A stretch of 64,000 bases of DNA from Castellaniella caeni NBRC 101664. GTDB lineage: Bacteria; Pseudomonadota; Gammaproteobacteria; Burkholderiales; Burkholderiaceae_B. The stretch is from contig NZ_BCWN01000001.1 in assembly GCF_001592225.1 (NCBI RefSeq), positions 186,001 through 250,000 on the forward strand, written 5' to 3'. The notes under the pieces are model-generated. The model was not told the origin of the DNA. It saw only the letters and a program-made list of their open reading frames with translations, and searched no databases. Below are positions 52,406 to 62,645 of the stretch, piece by piece. How positions within the stretch are numbered: the stretch's first letter is position 1; each line of letters opens with the position of its first letter. Both the position numbers and the translations under genes were made by a program.

Positions 52406-55108
52406 ATGCGCACCGATATTGCCCAGACAATTTACCGTCAGGATTATTCCCCCTATCCGTATCGCCTGTCGCAAGTCAGGCTCGAATTCGATCTGGACGC
52501 GCAAACGACCCAGGTTCAATCCACGCTGCACTTCGAACCCGGGCCACAGACGCCGCCCGGCACGCCCCTCGTCCTGCAGGGCGAAGACATCGAGCTGCTG
52601 TCCGTGCAGATCGACGGCCAGGCGCTGGGCGCCACCGATTATTACCTGGACGAGGACACGCTGCGCCTGACGCCGCCGGCCAGCGGCAAACCCTTCGTCG
52701 TCACCCTCGTCAATCACTGCCACCCGGCGCGCAACACCACGCTCATGGGGCTTTACGTATCGGGCGACAAGCTCTTCACGCAGTGCGAGGCGCAGGGTTT
52801 CCGGCGCATCACCTGGTTTCCCGACCGTCCCGACGTCATGGCCCGCTACGACGTCGTGCTGCGCGCCGACCCCGCGGCCTACCCGACGCTGCTGTCCAAC
52901 GGCAACCTCATCGAACAAAGCACGCTGCCCGACGGGCGGCGGCAAACCCTGTGGCGCGACCCGCACCCCAAGCCCTGCTACCTGTTCGCGCTCGTGGCGG
53001 GCGACTTCGATTGCATCGAACGCACCGAAACCACCCGCAGCGGGCGCCCCGTCCTGCTGCAGGTCTACAGCGATCGCGGCTGCGGCAAGCAAACCCAATG
53101 GGCGCTCGACTGCCTGGCGCATGCCATGCACTGGGACGAACGCCGCTTCGAGCTCGAACTCGATCTCGACCGCTTCATGATCGTGGCCGCGCGCGACTTC
53201 AACATGGGCGCCATGGAAAACAAGGGGCTCAACATCTTCAATGCGGCCTACGTGCTGGCCGACCCCAGCACCGCCACGGACGGTGCCTACCGGCGCATCG
53301 AGGCGGTCATCGGCCACGAATACTTCCACAACTGGACGGGCGATCGCGTCACCTGCCGCGACTGGTTCCAGATTTCACTGAAAGAAGGCCTCACCGTCTT
53401 TCGCGAGCAAGAATTCTCCGCCGACATGCTGGCCGAAGGCCTGCCCGCCAATGAAGCGGCCAGCGCCCGCGCCGTCAAGCGCATCGACGACGTGCACGTG
53501 CTGCGCATGATGCAGTTCCCCGAAGACGCGGGCCCCATGGCCCACCCCATCCGCCCGGACAGCTATCAGGAAATCGGCAACTTCTACACCGCCACCGTCT
53601 ACGAGAAAGGGGCCGAAGTCATCCGCATGCAGCACACGCTGCTGGGCGAAACCGGTTTTCAAGCGGGCATGAAAGAATACTTCCGCCGCCACGACGGCCA
53701 GGCCGTCACCTGCGACGACTTCGTCAATGCCATGGAATCCGTCTACACGCAGCAGCAGCCGGGGCAAGACTTCACCGTCTTTCGCCGCTGGTACAGCCAG
53801 GCGGGCACGCCACGGCTGCAGTTCGAGCAGCGCTACGACGCCGACACACAGACCTTGCAGCTCACCTTGCGCCAGCACTGCGCGCCTGCGGGCCTGGAAG
53901 CGCGTCAGCCCAAGGTGGCGGCCAAGCCACCCCTGCACATTCCGGTGGCCATCGGTCTGCTCGACGCCAACGGCCAGGCCATGCCCATCCACTGGCAAGG
54001 CGGCACGCACGACAGCATCGTGCTCGAACTGCGCGAAGCGCAACAGAGCTTCACGCTGCACGACGTGCGGCGGCCCCCGGTGCTGTCGCTGCTGCGCGGC
54101 TTCTCGGCGCCCGTCATCATCGACACCGAGCGCCCGGGCAGCGAACTCGCCCTGCTGGCGCGCTGCGACAGCGACCCCTTCGCGCGCTGGGACGCCACCC
54201 AGGAATTCGCCCTGCGCCACCTGCTGGCGGGCATGCGGGCCCACCGCGCACAAGCGGCCTTGCCGGACATCGAGCCGCTGCTGGCCCTCTGGCAGGCCGC
54301 GCTGCAAGACGCCACGCTGTCGCCCGCCTACCAGACCCGCCTGCTGGCGCTGCCCGCGCTGCGCGAACTCATCGACCGCGGCACGCCGATGGATCCGCAA
54401 ACCGCCGTCCACGTCTGGACGGCCACGCAGGCCGCCCTGGGGGCCCGGCTGGCCGACCAATGGCAGGCACTCTACGCCGCGCTGGCCGACGACGGCAGCC
54501 CCTACTCGCCCGATCCGGTAGCCTCGGGCCGCCGCGCGCTGCGCAATCTGGCGCTGGAATACCTGCTGGCCGGCAAGGCAGCCGACGCCACCCGGCTGGC
54601 GCGCCAGCAATACGCCCAGGCCAGCAACATGACCGAAAGCCTTGGGGCGCTGGCGGCGCTGCTGCAGCACGCGCCGCAAGACTGCGCCGACCTGCTGCGG
54701 GATTTCCACGACCGCTGGCAGCACGACCCACTGGTGCTGGACAACTGGTTCGGCATCCAGGCCAGCGCCCCTACCTGCACAGTGGATCAAGTCCGCGCCC
54801 TGATGGCCCTGCCCGACTTCACGCTGCGCACGCCCAACCGCGCCCGCGCCGTCATCTTCCGCTTCTGCATGGACAACATCGCCAACCTGCACACGCCCGA
54901 AGGCTACGATTTCTGGGCCGAGCAGGTGCTGGCGCTCAACGCGCTCAACCCCGAAGTCGCCGCCCGGCTGGCGCGCGCCTTTGACAACTGGGCGCGCTAC
55001 GAACCCACGGCGCGCCAGGGCATGCAGGCGGCGCTGCAGCGCGTGCGCTTTGCCGCCGGCCTGTCGCGCAACGTCCACGAAATCGTCTCCAAGGCGCTCG
55101 ACGCCTGA
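52406..55108 (+). CDS. pepN: Aminopeptidase N (M1 family)
   Basis: A 900-residue cytoplasmic zinc aminopeptidase that removes N-terminal residues from peptides. The exopeptidase motif GAMEN is in [12 protein letters not shown] and the zinc motif is [10 protein letters not shown] with the distant Glu in [13 protein letters not shown]. Length matches E. coli PepN (870). ATG 52406. fbp follows after 17 bases, so the two are probably one transcript. Confidence 0.96.
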   Translation: MRTDIAQTIYRQDYSPYPYRLSQVRLEFDLDAQTTQVQSTLHFEPGPQTPPGTPLVLQGEDIELLSVQIDGQALGATDYYLDEDTLRLTPPASGKPFVVTLVNHCHPARNTTLMGLYVSGDKLFTQCEAQGFRRITWFPDRPDVMARYDVVLRADPAAYPTLLSNGNLIEQSTLPDGRRQTLWRDPHPKPCYLFALVAGDFDCIERTETTRSGRPVLLQVYSDRGCGKQTQWALDCLAHAMHWDERRFELELDLDRFMIVAARDFNMGAMENKGLNIFNAAYVLADPSTATDGAYRRIEAVIGHEYFHNWTGDRVTCRDWFQISLKEGLTVFREQEFSADMLAEGLPANEAASARAVKRIDDVHVLRMMQFPEDAGPMAHPIRPDSYQEIGNFYTATVYEKGAEVIRMQHTLLGETGFQAGMKEYFRRHDGQAVTCDDFVNAMESVYTQQQPGQDFTVFRRWYSQAGTPRLQFEQRYDADTQTLQLTLRQHCAPAGLEARQPKVAAKPPLHIPVAIGLLDANGQAMPIHWQGGTHDSIVLELREAQQSFTLHDVRRPPVLSLLRGFSAPVIIDTERPGSELALLARCDSDPFARWDATQEFALRHLLAGMRAHRAQAALPDIEPLLALWQAALQDATLSPAYQTRLLALPALRELIDRGTPMDPQTAVHVWTATQAALGARLADQWQALYAALADDGSPYSPDPVASGRRALRNLALEYLLAGKAADATRLARQQYAQASNMTESLGALAALLQHAPQDCADLLRDFHDRWQHDPLVLDNWFGIQASAPTCTVDQVRALMALPDFTLRTPNRARAVIFRFCMDNIANLHTPEGYDFWAEQVLALNALNPEVAARLARAFDNWARYEPTARQGMQAALQRVRFAAGLSRNVHEIVSKALDA

Positions 55109-55125
55109 GCATCCATTCATCTTCC

Positions 55126-56148
55126 ATGGGGAACACTTTGAAATTCAAGACATTGACCCAGTACCTGGTCGAACAGCAGCGCGAGCACAAGGCGGTCTCG
55201 CCCGACGTACGCCTGCTCATCGAGACCGTCTCGCGCGCCTGCAAGGCCATCGGCTACACCGTCAGCAAGGGGGCGCTGGGCGGCGTGCTGGGCAGCCTGG
55301 GCACCGAGAACGTGCAGGGTGAAATCCAGAAGAAGCTCGACGTCCTGTCCAACGAAATCCTGCTCGAAGCCAACGAGTGGGGCGGCAACCTGGCGGCCAT
55401 GGCATCCGAAGAGATGCAGACCATCCACCGCATCCCCACCCACTACCCCAAGGGCCAGAACCTGCTGCTGTTCGATCCCCTGGACGGCTCGTCGAACATC
55501 GACGTCAACGTGTCCATCGGCACGATCTTCTCGGTACTGCAGGCCCCCTCCGAAGCATCCGGACGCGACATCGCCGAACGTGATTTTCTGCAGCCTGGCA
55601 CGCGCCAGGTGGCCGCCGGATACGCCATCTACGGCCCCCAGACCATGCTGGTGCTCACCGTCGGCGCGGGCGTCATGGGCTTCACCCTGGATCGCGAAAT
55701 GGGTTCGTGGCTGCTCACCCACGAAAACATCCGCATCCCCGAGCAGACCGCCGAGTTCGCCATCAACATGTCGAACATGCGCCACTGGGAAGCCCCCGTG
55801 CGCCGCTACATCGACGAATGCCTGCAAGGCGAAACCGGGCCACTGGGCAAGAACTACAACATGCGCTGGATCGCATCCATGGTGGCCGACGTGCACCGCA
55901 TCCTGACCCGCGGCGGCATCTTCATGTATCCGCGCGACGCCCGCCCCTCGGGCGGCAAAGGCAAGCTGCGCCTGATGTACGAGGCCAACCCCATGAGCTT
56001 CCTGGTGGAACAGGCCGGGGGCCGCGCCGTGGACGGCACCCGCCGCATCCTGGACATCCAGCCCGAGGCGCTGCACCAGCGCGTGGGCGTGGTGCTGGGC
56101 TCAAAGGTTGAAGTCGAGCGCGTCCAGCATTATCACCAGCAGGCCTGA
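55126..56148 (+). CDS. fbp: Fructose-1,6-bisphosphatase, class I
   Basis: A 340-residue enzyme of gluconeogenesis. The metal motif is [23 protein letters not shown] and the sugar-phosphate segment is [14 protein letters not shown] 55126 is used, but TTG 55138 (giving [14 protein letters not shown]) has a GGGGA site at good spacing and fits relatives as well. Follows pepN and is convergent with the quinone oxidoreductase gene. Confidence 0.96.
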   Translation: MGNTLKFKTLTQYLVEQQREHKAVSPDVRLLIETVSRACKAIGYTVSKGALGGVLGSLGTENVQGEIQKKLDVLSNEILLEANEWGGNLAAMASEEMQTIHRIPTHYPKGQNLLLFDPLDGSSNIDVNVSIGTIFSVLQAPSEASGRDIAERDFLQPGTRQVAAGYAIYGPQTMLVLTVGAGVMGFTLDREMGSWLLTHENIRIPEQTAEFAINMSNMRHWEAPVRRYIDECLQGETGPLGKNYNMRWIASMVADVHRILTRGGIFMYPRDARPSGGKGKLRLMYEANPMSFLVEQAGGRAVDGTRRILDIQPEALHQRVGVVLGSKVEVERVQHYHQQA

Positions 56149-56161
56149 GCACGGCGGTTGC

Positions 56162-56208
56162 GCCAACGCCCCCGCATGTGCCGCCTTGGCGCGTGCGGGG
56201 GCGTTGGC
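56162..56208. terminator. Perfect 15-bp hairpin between convergent fbp and quinone oxidoreductase genes
   Basis: GCCAACGCCCCCGCA (56162-56176) pairs fully with TGCGGGGGCGTTGGC (56194-56208) around a 17-base loop. There is no T-run on either strand. It probably marks the 3' ends of both transcripts. Confidence 0.6.
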
Positions 56209-56225
56209 AAGCCGGACTCGGCGAA

Positions 56226-57209
56226 TCAATCCAGCGTCAGCACCGTGGCGCCCGTGGTGCGGCGCGACTTGAGCGCTTCGTGGGCCTGGGCGGCGTCTTC
56301 GAGGGCAAAGCGCTGGCCGATGACGATGTCCAGCTTGCCCGCCGTCACCAGGTCGAAAACCTCGGCCGCCGCCGACTGCATGGCCTGGGCCGTGGCCACG
56401 TGGGTGGCCAGGATGGGGCGCGTGACGTAGAGCGAGCCCTTGGTCGCCAGAATGCCCAGGTTGACCCCTTCGACGGGCCCCGAGGCGTTGCCGAAGCTGA
56501 CCATCAGGCCGCGCGTCTGCAGGCAATCGAGCGACGTGGCCCAGGTGTCCTTGCCCACGCCGTCGTACACCACGGGCACTTTCTGGCCGCCGGTGAGTTC
56601 CAGCACGCGGGCGGCAACGTCTTCCCGGCTGTAGTCGATGACTTCCCAGGCGCCGTGGCGCCGCGCCAGCGCGGCCTTCTCGGGCGAGGAAGCCGTCCCG
56701 ATGAGACGCACCCCCAGCGCCTTGGCCCACTGACAGGCGATCAGGCCCACCCCGCCCGCGGCGGCGTGAAACAGAATGGTTTCGCTGCCCTTCAGGCGGT
56801 AGGTCTGGCGAAACAGGTACTGCACCGTGAGGCCTTTGAGCATCAGCGCGGCCGCCTGATCGAAGCCGACGCCCTCGGGCACCCGCACCACCCGGTCCGC
56901 CGGGACGTTGCGCAGGTCGGCATAGGCCCCGATGGGCCCCTGCCCGTAGGCCACGCGGTCGCCCGCCCGGACGTGGGTGACCCCGGCCCCCACGGCCTCG
57001 ACGACGCCCGAGGCCTCGAAGCCCAGGCCGTGCGGCAGATCGTGGGGATAAAGACCCGTGCGACAATAGATGTCGATGAAGTTCAGCCCGATGGCCTTTT
57101 GCCGAATCTGCACCTCGCCGGGCGCCGGGTCGGCGACGTCCACCTGCGCCACGCGCATGACTTCAGGGCCGCCATGCTGCTGAATCTGAATGATCCGTGC
57201 TGTCTTCAC
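56226..57209 (-). CDS. NADPH quinone oxidoreductase (zeta-crystallin-like)
   Basis: A 327-residue medium-chain reductase, the exact E. coli QorA length. It lacks zinc ligands and carries the NADPH loop HAAAGGVGLIACQWAKALG. Other family features are GLNFIDIYCRTGLYP and GFEASGVVEAVG. It reduces quinones by one electron with NADPH. The start is GTG 57209, with GGAGG 8 bases upstream; a longer frame to 57266 collides with the divergent gene. Confidence 0.93.
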   Translation of the reverse strand: MKTARIIQIQQHGGPEVMRVAQVDVADPAPGEVQIRQKAIGLNFIDIYCRTGLYPHDLPHGLGFEASGVVEAVGAGVTHVRAGDRVAYGQGPIGAYADLRNVPADRVVRVPEGVGFDQAAALMLKGLTVQYLFRQTYRLKGSETILFHAAAGGVGLIACQWAKALGVRLIGTASSPEKAALARRHGAWEVIDYSREDVAARVLELTGGQKVPVVYDGVGKDTWATSLDCLQTRGLMVSFGNASGPVEGVNLGILATKGSLYVTRPILATHVATAQAMQSAAAEVFDLVTAGKLDIVIGQRFALEDAAQAHEALKSRRTTGATVLTLD

Positions 57210-57264
57210 TGCTGTTTCCTCCGGCCCCTCGCGGGCCCCATTCGCAGAACCTACCAAGCCTAGC

Positions 57265-58122
57265 ATGAATTCCCGCCAAGCTCAGTTCGCCATCCACGTC
57301 ACCGCAGTGCTCTTCGGCCTCACGGGCATTTTCGGTGAGCTGACCCAGGCCAGCGCGACGCTCATCACCGCCGGGCGCGCGCTCTTTGCCACGGCCACCC
57401 TGCTGCTGTTCATCGGTCACGCGGGCCATCGCATCGCCCTGCCCAGCCGCCAGGCCTGGCGGGCGCTGGCCCTGGCCGGCATCCTGCTGGCGATCCACTG
57501 GACAACCTTCTTCGTGGCGGTCAAAGTGGGCGGCATCGCCATTGCCACGCTGGGCTTTGCCAGCTTCCCGGCCTTCATCACTCTGCTGGAAGGCTTTTTG
57601 TTCCACGAACGCACCCGGGTCTCGGAATGGGTCGTGGTGGCGCTGGTCACGCTGGGTCTCGTCCTGGTCACCCCCAGCTTCGACTTCCGCGACCAGGCCA
57701 CCGTCGGCCTGGCCTGGGCCGTGCTCTCGGGCCTGGCGTTCGCGCTCTTTACCCTGGCCAACCGCAAGGCCGTCGCCCACGTCGCGGGCCGCGAGCTGGC
57801 CTGCTGGGAAAACCTCATCGTCGCCCTGCTGACGCTGCCCTGGTGCTTCACCGAATTCCCCCAACTGCGCGCGCTCGACTGGCTGTGGCTCTTCATGCTG
57901 GGGGTGTTCTGCACGGCGCTGTCGCACGCCCTGCTGGTCTCCAGCCTGTCGCGGCTCAAGGCCCGCACCGCGGGCATCGTGATCGCCCTCGAGCCCGTCT
58001 ACGCCATCGCCTTCGCCGCCCTGCTCTTTGCGCAATATCCGTCCGCGCGCGCGCTGGCCGGCGGCGCCATCATCATCGGCGCCATCGTCTGGGTCGGCCT
58101 GCGGCGCCGCGACCCAGACTGA
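57265..58122 (+). CDS. EamA (DMT) family membrane transporter
   Basis: A 285-residue inner-membrane protein of ten hydrophobic segments in two EamA repeats (NSRQAQFAIHVTAVLFGLTG... and LAWAVLSGLAFALFTLANRK...). Family members export amino acids or other metabolites; the substrate is not predictable. The ATG at 57265 fits the family; the open frame from 57190 overlaps the divergent reductase. Confidence 0.88.
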   Translation: MNSRQAQFAIHVTAVLFGLTGIFGELTQASATLITAGRALFATATLLLFIGHAGHRIALPSRQAWRALALAGILLAIHWTTFFVAVKVGGIAIATLGFASFPAFITLLEGFLFHERTRVSEWVVVALVTLGLVLVTPSFDFRDQATVGLAWAVLSGLAFALFTLANRKAVAHVAGRELACWENLIVALLTLPWCFTEFPQLRALDWLWLFMLGVFCTALSHALLVSSLSRLKARTAGIVIALEPVYAIAFAALLFAQYPSARALAGGAIIIGAIVWVGLRRRDPD

Positions 58123-58182
58123 AGCGCCCCAAGCGGTTAAAATCAGAGGTTCTCTGTTTTATCCCTCTTTGGTTGACACGAC

Positions 58183-58914
58183 ATGGCCGGACACAGCAAA
58201 TGGGCAAACATCCAGCACCGCAAAGGGCGCCAAGACGCCAAACGCGGCAAGCTCTGGACGAAAATCATCCGTGAGATCACGGTTGCAGCACGCGCGGGCG
58301 GCCCCGACCCGGACGCCAATCCCGGCCTGCGCCTGGCCTGGGACAAGGGCATGGCAGCCAACATGCCCAAAGACAACATCCTGCGCGCCATCCAGCGCGG
58401 CGCAGGTGGCGCCGACGACGCCAACTACGAAGAAATCCGCTACGAAGGCTACGGCGTGGGCGGTGCCGCGCTCATCATCGACTGCATGACCGACAACCGC
58501 CAACGCACGGTCTCCGAAGTGCGCCACACGCTCACCAAGCACGGCGGCAACCTGGGGCAGGACGGCTCGGTGGTCTTCATGTTCAAACACTGCGGCCAGT
58601 TCGTCTTTGCGCCGGGCACCTCCGAAGAACAGGTCATGGACGTGGCCCTGGAAAACGGTGCCGACGACGTCCAGACCGATGACGAAGGCGCCATCGAAGT
58701 CACCTGCGAACCGGGCCAGTACGTCGCCCTCAAGCAGGCGTTCGACGCCGCCGGGCTCAACGCCGACCTGCACGGCGTGGTCATGAAAGCGCTCTCCGAA
58801 GTGCAACTGGCGGGCGACGACGCCGCACGCATGCAAAAGATCATCGACCTGCTCGAAGAGCTGGACGACGTGCAAGAGGTCTACACCACCGCCGTCATGG
58901 ACGACACCGAATGA
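58183..58914 (+). CDS. yebC: YebC/PmpR (TACO1) family protein
   Basis: A 243-residue cytoplasmic protein with [22 protein letters not shown]. Members are described as transcription regulators or as translation factors that ease polyproline stalling. The C-terminal domains are complete. Its stop overlaps the purD ATG as ATGA, giving coupled translation. Confidence 0.95.
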   Translation: MAGHSKWANIQHRKGRQDAKRGKLWTKIIREITVAARAGGPDPDANPGLRLAWDKGMAANMPKDNILRAIQRGAGGADDANYEEIRYEGYGVGGAALIIDCMTDNRQRTVSEVRHTLTKHGGNLGQDGSVVFMFKHCGQFVFAPGTSEEQVMDVALENGADDVQTDDEGAIEVTCEPGQYVALKQAFDAAGLNADLHGVVMKALSEVQLAGDDAARMQKIIDLLEELDDVQEVYTTAVMDDTE

Positions 58915-60209
58915 AACTGCTCGTCATCGGCTCAGGAGGCCGCGAACACGCCCTGGCGTGGCGCCTGGCGCAATCGCCCAAGGTGCAGAAAATCTTCGTT
59001 GCGCCCGGCAACGGCGGCACGGCGCTGGCGCCGCTCACGGAAAACGTGCCCCTGCAGGACATCGACGCCCTCATCCGCTTCGTCCAGAACGAAAAGGTCG
59101 CCTTCACCGTCGTCGGCCCCGAAGCGCCCCTGGCGGCGGGCATCGTCGATGCCTTCCGCGCGGCGGGCCTGCGCATCTTCGGCCCCACCCGGGCCGCGGC
59201 CCAGCTCGAAAGCTCGAAAGACTACGCCAAGGCCTTCATGGTGCGCCACCACATTCCCACGGCGGCCTACCAGACCTTCACCGACGCGCAGCAGGCCAAG
59301 GCCTATATCCGCGAGCAAGGCGCGCCCATCGTCATCAAGGCCGACGGCCTGGCCGCCGGCAAAGGGGTCGTCGTGGCGCAAACCCTCGACGAGGCCCTGC
59401 AGGCCATCGATCACATGCTCGGCGAAGACGGCGCGTTCGGCGCCGCGGGTGCCCGCGTCGTCGTCGAAGAATGCCTGCAAGGCGAAGAAGCCAGCTTCAT
59501 CGTCATGTGCGACGGCCACCACGTGCTGCCGCTGGCCACCAGCCAGGATCACAAGCGGCTGCTCGACGGCGACGCCGGGCCCAACACCGGCGGCATGGGG
59601 GCCTATTCCCCCGCTCCCATCGTCACCCCGGCGCTGCACAACCGCATCATGCGCGAAGTCATCCAGCCCGCCATCCAGGGCATGGCGCGCGACGGCCTGC
59701 CCTACACCGGCTTTCTCTATGCCGGCCTGATGATCGGCCCGGGCGCCGATGCCAGCCGCAGCCTCAAGGTGCTCGAATTCAACTGCCGCATGGGTGATCC
59801 CGAAACCCAGCCCATCATGCTGCGCCTGAAAAGCGACTTCACCGAGACACTCGAACACGCCCTGGACGGCACGCTCGACCAGGCCGAGCTCGAATGGGAT
59901 CGGCGCACCGCCGTCGGCGTGGTACTGGCCGCCGCGGGCTACCCGGACGCGCCGCGCAAAGGCGATGCCATCACCTCCCTGGCGCCCGACACCGACACCT
60001 GCATCACCTTTCACGCGGGCAGCACCCGCCAGGACGGCGTGCTGCGCACCAGCGGCGGACGCGTGCTGTGCGTCACGGCCCTGGCCGACTCCATCCGCCG
60101 GGCACAGCAGGCCGCCTACGACGCCGTCAACCAGACGCTCTTCGAAGGCCGTCAATACCGCCACGACATCGGCTGGCGCGCACTCGCCGCCAGCAAGCGC
60201 TCCGAATAA
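58911..60209 (+). CDS. purD: Phosphoribosylamine-glycine ligase
   Basis: A 432-residue ATP-grasp enzyme of purine synthesis that joins phosphoribosylamine and glycine. The start [20 protein letters not shown]-binding [17 protein letters not shown] and metal-site [13 protein letters not shown] are typical. It overlaps yebC by 4 bases; hemF starts 16 bases after its stop. Confidence 0.97.
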   Translation: MKLLVIGSGGREHALAWRLAQSPKVQKIFVAPGNGGTALAPLTENVPLQDIDALIRFVQNEKVAFTVVGPEAPLAAGIVDAFRAAGLRIFGPTRAAAQLESSKDYAKAFMVRHHIPTAAYQTFTDAQQAKAYIREQGAPIVIKADGLAAGKGVVVAQTLDEALQAIDHMLGEDGAFGAAGARVVVEECLQGEEASFIVMCDGHHVLPLATSQDHKRLLDGDAGPNTGGMGAYSPAPIVTPALHNRIMREVIQPAIQGMARDGLPYTGFLYAGLMIGPGADASRSLKVLEFNCRMGDPETQPIMLRLKSDFTETLEHALDGTLDQAELEWDRRTAVGVVLAAAGYPDAPRKGDAITSLAPDTDTCITFHAGSTRQDGVLRTSGGRVLCVTALADSIRRAQQAAYDAVNQTLFEGRQYRHDIGWRALAASKRSE

Positions 60210-60225
60210 CCTTCCAGGAAACCTC

Positions 60226-61128
60226 ATGCACGTCCCTGTCGATCACGTACATGCCACCTTCTCCACGCTGCAGGCCAACATCGTCGAAGCTCTCGAAGGC
60301 CTCGAAGGCGCCGCCTTCGGCAGCGACACCTGGTCGCGCCCGGAAGGCGGCGGCGGGCTCACCCGCTATTGCGAGAACGGCGCCGTCTTCGAGCGGGCCG
60401 GTGTGCTCTTCAGCCATGTGCGGGGCCACGCGCTGCCGCCATCGGCCAGCGCACACCGCCCCGAGCTGGCCGGGCGCAGCTGGGAGGCCATGGGCGTGTC
60501 GATGGTACTGCATCCGCGCAACCCGCACGTACCCACCACCCACCTGAACGTGCGGCTGTTCGTCGCACACGGCCAGGGTTCCGACCAGGACGTGTTCTGG
60601 TTCGGCGGGGGGCTCGATCTCACCCCTTACTACCCCGTCGAAGCGGACGTGCGCCACTTCCACCAGGTCTGCCACGACGCCGTGGCCCCCTTCGGAGCCG
60701 ACAAATACCCGCGCTACAAGGCTTGGTGCGACGAATACTTCCTGCTGCGCCATCGCCACGAAACGCGTGGCGTGGGCGGCCTGTTCTTCGACGACCTGAA
60801 CACCCCCGACTTCAACACCTGCTTCGCGCTCACGCAGGCCGTCGGCAACTGCTTCATTCCCGCCTACCTGCCCATCGCGCAGGCCCGTTACGAAACGCCC
60901 TACGGCGAACGCGAGCGCGCCTTCCAGGCCTACCGGCGGGGCCGCTACGTCGAGTTCAACCTGGTCTACGACCGCGGCACCCTGTTCGGCCTGCAATCAG
61001 GGGGGCGCACCGAATCCATCCTGCTCTCCATGCCGCCTGTGGCGCACTGGCGCTACGACTGGACACCCGAACCCGGCTCCGCCGAGGCGCGCCTGGCCGA
61101 TTACCTGAAACCGCGCACATGGCTGTAA
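60226..61128 (+). CDS. hemF: Oxygen-dependent coproporphyrinogen III oxidase
   Basis: A 300-residue enzyme of haem synthesis, aerobic form. Diagnostic are [38 protein letters not shown] and [27 protein letters not shown] 60226 follows AGGAAACC. Its last 10 bases overlap the nadD start. Confidence 0.97.
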   Translation: MHVPVDHVHATFSTLQANIVEALEGLEGAAFGSDTWSRPEGGGGLTRYCENGAVFERAGVLFSHVRGHALPPSASAHRPELAGRSWEAMGVSMVLHPRNPHVPTTHLNVRLFVAHGQGSDQDVFWFGGGLDLTPYYPVEADVRHFHQVCHDAVAPFGADKYPRYKAWCDEYFLLRHRHETRGVGGLFFDDLNTPDFNTCFALTQAVGNCFIPAYLPIAQARYETPYGERERAFQAYRRGRYVEFNLVYDRGTLFGLQSGGRTESILLSMPPVAHWRYDWTPEPGSAEARLADYLKPRTWL

Positions 61129-61745
61129 AGCCTCTCGTAGGACTCCTGGGAGGCAGCTTCGATCCCGTCCACAAGGCACACGTCGCCCTGGCCCAGGCCG
61201 CCTGCGAGACCCTGCGGCTCGAACGCGTCGATCTGATCCCGGCGGGCCGCCCATGGCAGCGGGGCCAGCTGGGCGCCTCGCCCGAACACCGCCTGCGCAT
61301 GCTGCAGCTGGCCTGCCGCCACGACCCGCGCCTGCGCATCAACCCGGTCGAGCTGTACCGCCCGGGCGCCACCTATACCATCGACACGCTCATGGCGCTG
61401 CCCAAGACGGCGCACTACGTCTGGATACTGGGTGCCGACCAGCTGGCCAACTTCTGCACCTGGCACCGCTGGCGCGACATCCTCGGCCACGTGCGGCTGG
61501 CCGTGGCGCAGCGCCCGGGCGCCACGCTCACGCCGCCCGCCGAGCTGGCCGCGGCGCTCGACCCTGGCGGCCTGGCCCACATCCCCTTCCCTCCGCTGGA
61601 CATTTCCGCCTCATCCATCCGTCAGGCACTGGCCCACGGACACGCCACCGACCGGGCGCTCGACCCGGATGTGCTGAACTACATTCACGCACACCACCTC
61701 TACCAACCGCAGGACGCCTCCCAAGGCCCGACACACGCACCATGA
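61119..61745 (+). CDS. nadD: Nicotinate-nucleotide adenylyltransferase
   Basis: A 208-residue enzyme of NAD synthesis. The nucleotidyl-transfer motifs are [15 protein letters not shown] and [11 protein letters not shown] 61119 starts 10 bases inside hemF and its TGA overlaps the rsfS ATG, so translation is coupled on both sides. Confidence 0.95.
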   Translation: MAVKPLVGLLGGSFDPVHKAHVALAQAACETLRLERVDLIPAGRPWQRGQLGASPEHRLRMLQLACRHDPRLRINPVELYRPGATYTIDTLMALPKTAHYVWILGADQLANFCTWHRWRDILGHVRLAVAQRPGATLTPPAELAAALDPGGLAHIPFPPLDISASSIRQALAHGHATDRALDPDVLNYIHAHHLYQPQDASQGPTHAP

Positions 61746-62140
61746 ATCTGCAAAAACAGCAACGCCTCGTCATCGACGCCCTCGAAGACACCAAGGCGCA
61801 GGACATCAAGGTCTTCAACACCACCGGACTCACCGGGCTCTTCGACCGCGTCGTCATCGCCAGCGGCACCTCCAACCGGCAAACCCGCGCCATTGCCAGC
61901 CACGTCGCCGAGCAGGCCAAGAAACAAGGGCTCGACATCCTGGCCTTCGAAGGTGAAGACACGGGCGAATGGGTGCTCGTCGATCTGGGCGATATCGTCG
62001 TGCACTGCATGCAGCCCGCCATCCGCAGCTATTACAACCTGGAAGAAATCTGGGGGGCCAAGCCGGTGCGCGTGCGCCTGCTGTCCTCTGGCCCGGCGCA
62101 GGCATCCGACGACGCCTGGACGGACGACGACGAGGCATGA
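61742..62140 (+). CDS. rsfS: Ribosomal silencing factor RsfS
   Basis: A 132-residue protein that binds uL14 on the 50S subunit and blocks subunit joining in slow growth. Typical segments are [31 protein letters not shown] and [17 protein letters not shown]. Overlaps nadD and rlmH by ATGA junctions. The last 12 residues form an acidic tail. Confidence 0.95.
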   Translation: MNLQKQQRLVIDALEDTKAQDIKVFNTTGLTGLFDRVVIASGTSNRQTRAIASHVAEQAKKQGLDILAFEGEDTGEWVLVDLGDIVVHCMQPAIRSYYNLEEIWGAKPVRVRLLSSGPAQASDDAWTDDDEA

Positions 62141-62607
62141 AACTGCTTGTCTATGCCGTCGGCAACCGCATGCCAGGCTGGGTGCAGGATGCCTGGCAGG
62201 ATTACGCCAAGCGCATGCCGCGCGAATGTCTCGTCGAGCTGCATGAAATCCGCCCCGAGCCCCGCACGCACGGCAAGACTGCCGCGCAGCTGATGCAGGC
62301 CGAGGCGCAGCGTATCGAAGCTGCCGTGCCGCCTTCGGCCTGGCGCGTGATCCTGGACGAACACGGACAAGATCTCAGCACACAGGCGCTGGCCGGGCAT
62401 CTCAGGACCTGGATGGGCAGCGGTCAGGACGTCGCACTCATCGTCGGCGGGCCCGATGGCCTGGCCCCAAGCCTCAAGCAAGGCGCCCGGCAAATGCTGC
62501 GCCTGTCTTCGCTCACCCTGCCCCACCCGATGGTGCGCGTCCTGCTGGTCGAGCAGCTCTACCGGGCGTGGAGTATCCTAGCCGGACACCCTTACCACCG
62601 GGCGTGA
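62137..62607 (+). CDS. rlmH: 23S rRNA pseudouridine-1915 N3-methyltransferase RlmH
   Basis: A 156-residue SPOUT methyltransferase. SAM-knot motifs are [13 protein letters not shown] and [22 protein letters not shown]. It acts late on 70S ribosomes. Translation is coupled with rsfS by ATGA. Confidence 0.97.
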   Translation: MKLLVYAVGNRMPGWVQDAWQDYAKRMPRECLVELHEIRPEPRTHGKTAAQLMQAEAQRIEAAVPPSAWRVILDEHGQDLSTQALAGHLRTWMGSGQDVALIVGGPDGLAPSLKQGARQMLRLSSLTLPHPMVRVLLVEQLYRAWSILAGHPYHRA

Positions 62608-62645
62608 GCGACAGGTTCTGGCGCCCGGCCCCAGGAGCCCGCCCC

